A stretch of 34,432 bases of DNA. Origin: Bacteroidota bacterium. GTDB lineage: Bacteria > Bacteroidota > Bacteroidia > Bacteroidales > VadinHA17. A model generated the notes under the pieces. It was not told where the DNA came from. It did not search any database and was given only the letters and a program-made list of their open reading frames with translations. How positions within the stretch are numbered: position 1 is the first letter of the stretch; each line of letters begins with the position of its first letter. The stretch is from contig DQWH01000196.1 of the NCBI GenBank assembly GCA_011042635.1, forward strand, positions 1 through 34,432, read 5' to 3'. This document shows, one piece after another, positions 18,070 to 25,621 of this stretch. The translations under genes and the position numbers were made by a program.

Positions 18070-19806
18070 ATGGATCTGAATCCTTCCCGTTACCGGCTTG
18101 AAATAAGGAATATAAAATACCGGGACCATGGCCTGGTATATCCGCAAACGGCAATCATTACCCATTTTAATGAAAGTAATGAATCCGGGAAAGTGGAACT
18201 GCAGGGGTATGTTGAGCCCGAAGAAATATACCGGTGGATTGACGAAGGGAAAGACATCATTCTTGATTATTGTGTGGTAAGGAATTTTTCCCTGGCTCAT
18301 TACCGGCTGAGCCGCGGAATGGACAGGAAAGATCCGGTGATCCTGAATAACTTTTCCGCAGTCCATGCCTGGTTCGAGGCACAGGGAGAAACCGATTTTT
18401 CCCTGGCAAAATTTACGGGTGAGAAAGTGAGTTTCCATCAAGCCCGGTTTGTCAGGGGGAAAACCCTTTTTCCCGGAAGCTTTTTCGGGGGAATAGCCGA
18501 TTTTTCCTATTCCCGGTTTGTTTGCGGGGATATCGATTTTTCAAATACGGTGTTTTCGGGAGGGGAAGTCAGCTTTAAAAATGCAGTGATAGGCGATGGA
18601 AAAAAAGATTTCCAGTATGCCGATTTCGGTAACGGCAGCGTGGTCTTTACAAATACCGAATTCGGCCCGGGTGAACTGTCGTTTATCAATGCCCAGTTCA
18701 GGGAGGGAAATGTTTCCTTTAAGGTGGCCCGGATTGCAGGGGGAAAAATAGATTTCCGCTTTGCACGTTTTGGTGACGGGGATATTTCGTTTGAGAGAAC
18801 GGAATTCGGGAATAGCAGGGTGGATTTTCGCACCACAGAGTTTCAACGGGGGCGGGTGAATTTTAACCGGGCAGTTTTTGGTGACGGTGATGTCTTTTTC
18901 GAAGGAAGTGGGTTGAAAGAGGGGAAATTCAGTTTCAAAAGAGCGCAACTGGGGAATGGGGAATTTAATTTCGAAATGGCTGAATTCGACGGGGTGGATG
19001 TCATTTTCGACCGTACTTCCTTTGGTTCCGGGCCGGTTTCGTTCGGGCATTCCGCTTTCGGCAGCCTCTCGCTCAAGTCATGCCACCTGGATCATTATAC
19101 CGACCTGCGCGTGAAAAAATGCGGGGTAATGGATCTTTCGGATACCGTGGTGCGCGACATTATCGATATGAAACCGTATGAGCATCCGGTGAATATCGGT
19201 GTGCTGAACCTGGCAGGCATGCGGCTGCTGGGGGTGATCTTCATCGACTGGGAAGAGAACAGGGTGAAACATATGTTTTCTTTTCAGCCTGATACCACCC
19301 TGCATGAGAAAGCTGAGCAATTCAGACTACTGAAGGAAAATTTCAATCACACCGGACAATACAATGATGAAGACCACTCTTATGTGGAATTTAAACGATT
19401 TGAGGCGAGATCCCGGCTGGAACGGACTTTAAAGAAAAGCCGGTGGCATGCCCTGTGGATCTACCCCTGGCACGGGTTCAAATGGCTGGTGGTGGATGTG
19501 GCCGGCTTGTACGCCACCGCCCCCCTCAGAGTGCTGATCTCCATGCTGGGATGGTACGTTCTTTTCAGCATCACCTACTGGCTGATGGAAACCTTTGGGA
19601 AATCCAGGATCCTTTCTTCTACCGGATATACCCTGTCGTCTGTGGCCAGGGCTTTTTATCATTCGGCCATTACTTTCTTTACGATTGGATATGGCGATCA
19701 TTTTCCGGTTGGATTGATTCGTGTGATCTCCGCAGTGGAAGGATTTGCAGGAATGTTCCTCATGGCCTATTTCACCGTTTCCCTGGTGAGAAAGATACTT
19801 AGGTAG
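18070..19806 (+). CDS. 12-residue-repeat (pentapeptide-like) beta-solenoid protein fused to a two-TM potassium-channel pore domain
   Basis: About 19 tandem repeats of the form FxxAxFGxGxVS; C-terminal TM1 RVLISMLGWYVLFSITYWLMETFG, pore loop YHSAITFFTIGYGDHFPVG, TM2 VISAVEGFAGMFLMAYFTVSLVRKIL. Confidence 0.87.
   Translation: MDLNPSRYRLEIRNIKYRDHGLVYPQTAIITHFNESNESGKVELQGYVEPEEIYRWIDEGKDIILDYCVVRNFSLAHYRLSRGMDRKDPVILNNFSAVHAWFEAQGETDFSLAKFTGEKVSFHQARFVRGKTLFPGSFFGGIADFSYSRFVCGDIDFSNTVFSGGEVSFKNAVIGDGKKDFQYADFGNGSVVFTNTEFGPGELSFINAQFREGNVSFKVARIAGGKIDFRFARFGDGDISFERTEFGNSRVDFRTTEFQRGRVNFNRAVFGDGDVFFEGSGLKEGKFSFKRAQLGNGEFNFEMAEFDGVDVIFDRTSFGSGPVSFGHSAFGSLSLKSCHLDHYTDLRVKKCGVMDLSDTVVRDIIDMKPYEHPVNIGVLNLAGMRLLGVIFIDWEENRVKHMFSFQPDTTLHEKAEQFRLLKENFNHTGQYNDEDHSYVEFKRFEARSRLERTLKKSRWHALWIYPWHGFKWLVVDVAGLYATAPLRVLISMLGWYVLFSITYWLMETFGKSRILSSTGYTLSSVARAFYHSAITFFTIGYGDHFPVGLIRVISAVEGFAGMFLMAYFTVSLVRKILR
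18391..19065 (+). repeat. Tandem 36-bp coding periodicity (12-aa protein repeats, about 19 units)
   Basis: Units such as IDFSNTVFSGGE/VSFKNAVIGDGK/KDFQYADFGNGS/VVFTNTEFGPGE/LSFINAQFREGN; one unit (TLFPGSFFGGI) is 11 aa, the last is partial, all others are 12 aa. Confidence 0.9.
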
Positions 19807-20321
19807 TATACCGGAAATGCGGCCTGGTTGTCCCTGTCCGGGCTCATGTGATTCAACCTGCAGAGAGCGATGTCACATCCAAAAACCAGTAAGTATGCTT
19901 TGTTCAGCTTGGTTCTTTCCTCTTCGTTGAGCATCGAACGGATTTCCTGATATTGCTTTACGGAAAGCCTGAGCATTTGAGCCTGAAGGGAAAGGATATC
20001 TCGCTGTATGCTGTCAATCTAAGGGGATTCGGCAGTGACTTCCGCCATTTTCATGAGCATAACCGGTTGTTGTCTTTTCAGTTCGTCGGCCAGCGGAGCA
20101 GCTTCCTCTCTGAATAACGAGATGACAGCGACCAGTGAATCGTGTTTTTCTCCTTCCAGCTGCAATGACCTTGTGAGATAATACTCCTGTGGTGAGCAGG
20201 AACTATGCTTCACGTCGGTTGAACGGTCTTCCCGTTTTAAAAGGAGGGAAAGTGTGAAGGCATTGCTGGCAATCAGAAGAAAAACAAGAACGGTAAGAAA
20301 CTTATTGTAATTTATTTTCAT
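19767..20321 (-). pseudogene. CpxP/Spy-like periplasmic protein gene interrupted by an in-frame TAG
   Basis: ORFs 20019-20321 and 19767-19976 are in the same frame, separated by TAG at 20021-20019; combined: ...MKMAEVTAESP*IDSIQRDILSLQAQMLRLSVKQYQEIRSMLNEEERTKLNKAYLL. The second part matches the C-terminal helical half of the first. Confidence 0.7.
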
Positions 20322-20356
20322 TGCATTTCTTTATGTTGTTCCGGATTTTCCGGATC

Positions 20357-20655
20357 TCAGGGGAAAGCAGATTTACCGGGTGTTTCTGTGAACAGGGCAA
20401 TAAAAGCCTGATCGTTGGTCCGGTCAATATAAAACTCCCGGGCATATTCCTCCGGGGTCTGCCGGCCGGAGTTGCTGTTGTCTGATGTTAGCATCGAAAA
20501 CAGGTTAAAACCTGTAAAAACGAGCAACAGGCCGGACACTCCTGCGGGAAATGCTGCCCGCATATTTATCTTTCTATAATTACGTTTCTGAAGACGGGCG
20601 GAAATTCCCCGGTAAATATTTTCCGGGTCGCTTATCTCCGGCCGGTCGCAGGTAT
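20357..20655 (-). pseudogene. Remnant of small single-TM protein (possible anti-sigma or accessory protein of the adjacent ECF locus)
   Basis: DRPEISDPENIYRGISARLQKRNYRKINMRAAFPAGVSGLLLVFTGFNLFSML...; the upstream part of its ORF overlaps sigma-factor coding sequence in another frame. Confidence 0.5.
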
Positions 20656-20960
20656 TCACGGTCTTCCGCACAGAATGTCCCGCCGTCACTTTCCGTTTCA
20701 CGTGCCGGGATTTCAGCGTTCCCTTCTTCGTCATCGGCAAAAAGGAGAAGGAACTTTTTCCTGCGCAAGATATTGAGCGAACGGTTCACCGTGGTCCTGT
20801 AAATCAAGGTAGAAACCGCCGCTTCACCCCGGAAACTCCCTGCATTTTCATACAACCGTATAAATACATCCCGGGTAATATCCTCTGCATCATGTGTACT
20901 TTTCTGTATACCGCAGCAGGTACGATACAACTTTTCCCCGTAACGAATGAAAAAAGAAGG
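20580..20960 (-). pseudogene. ECF sigma factor remnant (region 2 only)
   Basis: FIRYGEKLYRTCCGIQKSTHDAEDITRDVFIRLYENAGSFRGEAAVSTLIYRTTVNRSLNILRRKKF is sigma region 2; no normal start, no region 4 helix-turn-helix. Confidence 0.72.
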
Positions 20961-21047
20961 TGGATAGGATTTGTGTTGGGATGACCGGGTGGAATCTGTG
21001 GAAAATTTCGTTTAAATTGCATTATAATAACCACAAATATTTCCGTC

Positions 21048-21263
21048 ATGAAAAAGAACATGGGAACCCTCGACAGGCTGGTACGCATCCTGCTGGCCGC
21101 CCTGATCGTAGTACTGTACTTTACCGAAGTGATCACAGGTACCCTGGGGATCATCCTCCTGATCCTGGCCGCCGTATTCCTCCTTACCGGGCTTTTCAGC
21201 TTCTGCCCCCTTTATGTGCCTTTCGGGATAAAAACGTTCAGGGAAGAGAAAAAAGAAAAGTAA
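21048..21263 (+). CDS. DUF2892 family small inner-membrane protein
   Basis: MKKNMGTLDRLVRILLAALIVVLYFTEVITGTLGIILLILAAVFLLTGLFSFCPLYVPFGIKTF. Confidence 0.88.
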   Translation: MKKNMGTLDRLVRILLAALIVVLYFTEVITGTLGIILLILAAVFLLTGLFSFCPLYVPFGIKTFREEKKEK

Positions 21264-21296
21264 ACTTTTTACAAACCCGGAGAACAAATGTACCTG

Positions 21297-21332
21297 TCTA
21301 CGTAGATATCTACGTAGCTATCTACGTATATA
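21297..21332. repeat. Three tandem 12-bp repeats (TCTACGTAGATA / TCTACGTAGCTA / TCTACGTATATA), each with a TACGTA palindrome core
   Basis: Read directly from the sequence. Confidence 0.9.
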
Positions 21333-21527
21333 TCTTTTCAAAAGAATCGCAGGTGACTTGTCTCTCCAACTCCCCGGCTTGCCGGTCCGGATACATGCAA
21401 CCCATAGGGGATCGTGGTGTGATCAGTATCCGCGGTTTCTGGAAATATGCGATTTCTCCGGGTTCGATCATCCAAATGATAACGGAAAAACGCCACAAAT
21501 CCCGCAGGGCAGGCAGTATGGCCCGGA

Positions 21528-21953
21528 TCACAGGGAAACGGTTTTCTTCATGACACCCCACCTCACCAGGAAATTGCCTCCCGAGCCTCCGATGCGTTCT
21601 TTTTCTTCCACTACAAATTCCACCGATTCCATAGGGTGAAGAAGCAGGATCCTGTCGATATGGTTGCGCAGCAGGTTGCATGCCGAATCGAAATAATCTA
21701 TTTCAATTACAAACAGGGTATTTGTCAGACTGGCATTCCGCAGGCTCAGGGTAGCCGTGAGCGGAAAACGGCTTGTGCCGTTAAGATAATATATCGGAAT
21801 AAAGCAGAACGTACACATCTGCCCTGTATTTCAGGCTATCGGGACCGGTATATTCGTACCGGTGACCGGGATAATGAACGGGTTTGGATTCTCTGTGTAC
21901 GCATGCGCTGATGCAGATCAGGATATGGGTTATATGAACCGGATGATCTTCAT
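21528..21953 (-). pseudogene. Frameshifted DUF3124-like lipoprotein gene
   Basis: MKIIRFI / THILICISACVHRESKPVHYPGHRYEYTGPDSLKYRADVYVLLYSDI / YYLNGTSRFPLTATLSLRNASLTNTLFVIEIDYFDSACNLLRNHIDRILLLHPMESVEFVVEEKERIGGSGGNFLVRWG spread over frames; shifts near 21930-21936 and 21790-21795. Confidence 0.72.
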
Positions 21954-22035
21954 TTTACTGTAGAGTTACGACATTCACTGAAAAACAGAAAAATAAAATA
22001 ATTGCAACAAAACGTATTTATGTTAATAATTACAT

Positions 22036-22043
22036 TACCTTTG
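22036..22043 (+). promoter_or_regulatory. Putative -7 box TACCTTTG for cold-shock gene
   Basis: TAnnTTTG match about 33 nt upstream of the ATG in AT-rich DNA. Confidence 0.5.
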
Positions 22044-22075
22044 CGGCATCATTAAATCAAACAATTTATTACATC

Positions 22076-22267
22076 ATGAACACTGGTAAAGTAAAATTTT
22101 TCAATGACTCGAAAGGTTACGGGTTCATTAAGGACAATGAATCGGGCGAGGAGTATTTTGTACATGTTTCCGGTCTGGTTGACGAAATCCGCGAGGATGA
22201 CGATGTAACCTACGACCTTCAGGAAGGTCGAAAGGGTCTGAATGCTGTGAACGTAAAATTGGCTTAG
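22076..22267 (+). CDS. CspA-family cold-shock protein
   Basis: MNTGKVKFFNDSKGYGFIKDNESGEEYFVHVSGLVDEIREDDDVTYDLQEGRKGLNAVNVKLA. Confidence 0.96.
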   Translation: MNTGKVKFFNDSKGYGFIKDNESGEEYFVHVSGLVDEIREDDDVTYDLQEGRKGLNAVNVKLA

Positions 22268-22293
22268 ACATATTTTGCGGAATGACAACAGGC

Positions 22294-22324
22294 AGAGCTT
22301 CACAAAAGTGAAGCTCTTTTTTTT
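22294..22324 (+). terminator. Intrinsic terminator after the cold-shock gene
   Basis: AGAGCTTCAC-AAAA-GTGAAGCTCT perfect 10-bp stem followed by a T run. Confidence 0.93.
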
Positions 22325-22459
22325 CTCTCGTACCGGTTTCCTTCTCTGACTTACGGTTTGTTATAATTCCAGATCCGGTTCTGAATGCCGCCGGCAATAG
22401 ATGGGGTATGCCTGAGCGGAAAAACCGTATCTTTCGGTACCATCAGCCGCCATTATCCC

Positions 22460-22484
22460 AGACGGTACCACCGTTTTATTTTTT
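22460..22484 (+). terminator. Terminator-like hairpin in the leader of the DEAD-box gene (possible attenuator)
   Basis: AGACGGT-ACC-ACCGTTT (one G-U) followed by TATTTTTT, 25 nt upstream of the ATG. Confidence 0.5.
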
Positions 22485-22508
22485 CTTACAAATACAAATA
22501 ATATAATA

Positions 22509-23675
22509 ATGAATACAATGACATTTGATCAAATGAACATCATACAGCCCATCGTCAGGGCGGTAACCGAGGAAGGATACCTCAGGCCTACTCCCATCCA
22601 GGAGCAGGCCATCCCTGCGATGCTCGAAGGAAGAGACCTGGTAGGCTGTGCCCAGACGGGTACAGGTAAAACGGCCGCTTTTGCCATTCCTGTCCTGCAG
22701 CGTCTGGCACAAAAGCCCTTCCCGGGGAAACGAAAGATCAGGGCGCTGGTCCTGACTCCCACCCGTGAACTGGCCGTCCAGATAGGGGAAAGTTTCAGCG
22801 CCTATGGCCGGTACACGGGTCTGAAAAACATCATGATTTACGGGGGTGTGTCGCAGCGCCCCCAAACCGACCTCCTCAGGCGGGGCATGGACATCATGGT
22901 AGCCACTCCCGGCCGGCTGCTTGATCTGGTGAACCAGGGCTGGGTGGACCTGAAACATATCGAGATATTTGTGCTGGATGAAGCCGACCGTATGCTCGAC
23001 ATGGGATTCATCCATGATATCCGCAGGATTGTTGAATACCTGCCTGTAAACAGGCAATCGCTTTTCTTTTCAGCCACCATTCCGCCTGAAATCATGAAAC
23101 TGGCCGCGGGCATTGTGAAAAGTGCGGTACGGGTGGATATCCCGCCGGTGAAAGCCACTTCCGACCTGATCAGCCAGTCGCTTTATTTCGTTGATAAACC
23201 CGATAAGAAATCCCTTCTTATCCATCTGATCATAAACGGAGAGATCGAAAATGCCCTGGTCTTTACCCGCACCAAACACGGGGCCGATAAAATTACACGG
23301 GCACTCAACCAGGCAGGGGTAAGGGCTGGAACGATCCACGGCAACAAATCGCAGCAGTCGCGTCAGAAAGCCCTGGTGCAACTGAAAAGAAAACAGATCC
23401 GTGTGCTGGTGGCAACCGACGTCGCCGCCCGCGGCATTGATGTGGAAGAGCTGAGCCATGTTATCAATTACGAAATTCCCAACGTTCCGGAAATGTATCT
23501 GCACCGCATCGGACGTACAGGCCGGGCGGGTATGGCCGGTGTGGCCATTTCGTTTTGCGACGGAGAGGAGAAAAATTTCGTAAAGAGTATACAGAAACTG
23601 ATGAATACCAGCATACCGGTGATCCATGAACATCCGTTTACGCTGAGGAAAAAACAGCGGATGGCTGCCGGGTAA
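22509..23675 (+). CDS. DEAD-box RNA helicase (RhlE-like)
   Basis: PTPIQEQAIPAML, AQTGTGKTAAFAIP, PTRELAVQI, TPGRLLDL, VLDEADRMLDMGF, FFSATIP, ATDVAARGIDVEELSHVINYEIP, HRIGRTGRAG. Confidence 0.97.
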   Translation: MNTMTFDQMNIIQPIVRAVTEEGYLRPTPIQEQAIPAMLEGRDLVGCAQTGTGKTAAFAIPVLQRLAQKPFPGKRKIRALVLTPTRELAVQIGESFSAYGRYTGLKNIMIYGGVSQRPQTDLLRRGMDIMVATPGRLLDLVNQGWVDLKHIEIFVLDEADRMLDMGFIHDIRRIVEYLPVNRQSLFFSATIPPEIMKLAAGIVKSAVRVDIPPVKATSDLISQSLYFVDKPDKKSLLIHLIINGEIENALVFTRTKHGADKITRALNQAGVRAGTIHGNKSQQSRQKALVQLKRKQIRVLVATDVAARGIDVEELSHVINYEIPNVPEMYLHRIGRTGRAGMAGVAISFCDGEEKNFVKSIQKLMNTSIPVIHEHPFTLRKKQRMAAG

Positions 23676-23729
23676 ACCCTGCGGCAATACATGCCGTTTA
23701 AACAAAGCCGGCAAACAATATCTTTTGCT

Positions 23730-23737
23730 TATTTTTG
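23730..23737 (+). promoter_or_regulatory. Putative -7 box TATTTTTG for typA
   Basis: TAnnTTTG match overlapping the upstream TTG used by the ORF track. Confidence 0.4.
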
Positions 23738-23758
23738 CATGTTCAAAATTCGACCATC

Positions 23759-25579
23759 TTGTCAGCAAACCTGCGAAATATTGCCATCATAGCCCATGTG
23801 GACCATGGGAAGACCACCCTGGTGGACAGGATCCTGTACCAGGTGAAACTGTTCCGGGAAAATCAGGACATGGGAGACCTGATCCTCGATACCAATGACC
23901 TGGAGCGGGAGAGGGGTATTACCATTCTCTCGAAAAATGTTTCGGTGCGGTATAAAGGGGTCAAGATCAATATTATTGATACGCCCGGTCACTCCGATTT
24001 CGGCGGAGAGGTGGAACGGGTGCTGAACATGGCCGATGGGGTGCTTTTGCTGGTGGATGCCTTTGAAGGGCCTATGCCCCAGACCCGTTTTGTACTGCAG
24101 AAAGCCATTGGGATGAACCTGAAACCGGTGGTGGTCGTCAACAAGGTGGATAAGCCCAACTGCAAACCCGATGAGGCGGTGGAGGCCATATTCGACCTGA
24201 TGTTCAGCCTGGATGCTTCAGAAGACCAGCTGGATTTTCCGGTGGTGTTCGGATCTTCCAAGCAGGGCTGGATGGGCCCCGACTGGAAAACTCCCACCCA
24301 GGATGTGAGCTATCTGCTGGATGTGATTATCGATCAGATACCCCCCCCGCAGGTGAACGAGGGCCCCCTGCAAATGCAGATCAGTTCGCTGGATTACTCC
24401 TCGTACGTGGGACGTATTGCCGTTGGGCGTGTGAGCAGGGGTAGCTTGCAGTGGGGAATGGATGTGGCCGTGATTAAGCGCGACGGGTCTTCCCACCGGA
24501 GCCAGTTGAAGGAAGTGTATCTGTTTGAAGGGCTGGGGAAGGAAAAATGCAAAAATCCCGTGCAGGCAGGAGAGATCTGTGCTGTGCTGGGTCCGGATAA
24601 TTTCGAGATAGGCGATACCCTTTCCGATCCGGAAGTGGTCGAAGCCCTTCCCAGGATCAGGGTGGATGAGCCTACCATGAGCATGCTGTTTACCATCAAC
24701 GATTCGCCGTTTTTCGGAAAGGAAGGCATTTATGTTACCTCCCGCCACCTGCGCGAGCGCCTGTTCCGGGAAACGGAAAAGAACCTGGCCCTGCGGGTGG
24801 AAGAAACCGCTTCACCCGACCGGCTCCAGGTATTCGGACGCGGGATTCTGCATCTTTCCATTCTGGTGGAAACCATGCGGCGGGAAGGATACGAATTCCA
24901 GCTGGGTCAGCCCAGGGTGCTGATTAAAACCATCGAAGGGGTTAAAAGTGAACCCGTGGAAACCCTTACCGTGCATGTTCCCGAAGAATTTTCCGGTAAG
25001 GTGATCGAACTGGTGAGCCGCAGAAAAGGAGAAATGATCGGCATGGACCACCGAAACGACCGGGTGGTTCTGGAGTTCAGCATTCCCTCACGCGGACTGA
25101 TCGGACTGTCCGGCGCCGTCCTTACCGCCACCGAAGGGGAGGCTGTAATGACACACCGCTTCAGGACGTATGAACCCTGGAAGGGAGAAATCCCGGTGAA
25201 AAAGAACGGGGCCCTCATTGCCATGGAAACCGGTCAGGCGGCTGCCTATGCCATAGATAAACTGCAGGACCGCGGCAGCTTTTTCATCCGCCCGGGGGAG
25301 GAAGTGTATGCCGGCCAGGTGATCGGGGAAAGTACCCGTACCGGCGATATTGTGGTGAATGTGACCAGAACAAAAAAACTGACCAATATGCGCGCCAGCG
25401 GAGCCGACGATAAGATCCTGCTTGCTCCTCCCCGGCAGTTTTCGCTGGAGGAAGCCATGGAATATACCGGCCCGGATGAGTACCTGGAAGTTACCCCTAA
25501 ATCGGTCAGGTTGCGCAAGATCATCCTGGATGAGAACAAGCGGAAAGCGGCGAAAGGAAGAATGAAGGAAGAAGGGTAA
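23759..25579 (+). CDS. typA: Translational GTPase TypA/BipA
   Basis: LRNIAIIAHVDHGKTTLVDRIL, ERERGITILSKN, DTPGHSDFGGEVERVL, NKVDKP; C-terminal domain RGLIGLSG, ...TNMRASGADDKILLAPPRQFSLEEAMEYTGPDEYLEVTP. TTG at 23759 preferred over TTG at 23735. Confidence 0.96.
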   Translation: MSANLRNIAIIAHVDHGKTTLVDRILYQVKLFRENQDMGDLILDTNDLERERGITILSKNVSVRYKGVKINIIDTPGHSDFGGEVERVLNMADGVLLLVDAFEGPMPQTRFVLQKAIGMNLKPVVVVNKVDKPNCKPDEAVEAIFDLMFSLDASEDQLDFPVVFGSSKQGWMGPDWKTPTQDVSYLLDVIIDQIPPPQVNEGPLQMQISSLDYSSYVGRIAVGRVSRGSLQWGMDVAVIKRDGSSHRSQLKEVYLFEGLGKEKCKNPVQAGEICAVLGPDNFEIGDTLSDPEVVEALPRIRVDEPTMSMLFTINDSPFFGKEGIYVTSRHLRERLFRETEKNLALRVEETASPDRLQVFGRGILHLSILVETMRREGYEFQLGQPRVLIKTIEGVKSEPVETLTVHVPEEFSGKVIELVSRRKGEMIGMDHRNDRVVLEFSIPSRGLIGLSGAVLTATEGEAVMTHRFRTYEPWKGEIPVKKNGALIAMETGQAAAYAIDKLQDRGSFFIRPGEEVYAGQVIGESTRTGDIVVNVTRTKKLTNMRASGADDKILLAPPRQFSLEEAMEYTGPDEYLEVTPKSVRLRKIILDENKRKAAKGRMKEEG

Positions 25580-25621
25580 GTCTTCAAATTCGCATGTCTT
25601 TCCCTGCCTGTATTTTTTAGT

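Noticed and set aside
18391-19065. 36-bp periodic DNA that could be mistaken for a CRISPR or minisatellite array
   Set aside because: The period is exactly 12 codons within one ORF, conservation is at the amino-acid level, and there are no spacers.
20019-20021. Amber codon as possible pyrrolysine or programmed recoding site
   Set aside because: No recoding machinery or stem-loop evidence in the window; the neighbouring decayed sigma gene makes simple pseudogenisation more likely.
20960-21553. 197-aa plus-strand ORF
   Set aside because: Runs through the DUF2892 gene in another frame and through the tandem palindromic repeats; no coherent protein features.
22052-22397. Minus-strand ORFs opposite the cold-shock gene
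   Set aside because: Antisense shadows of a clear CspA-type gene and its terminator.
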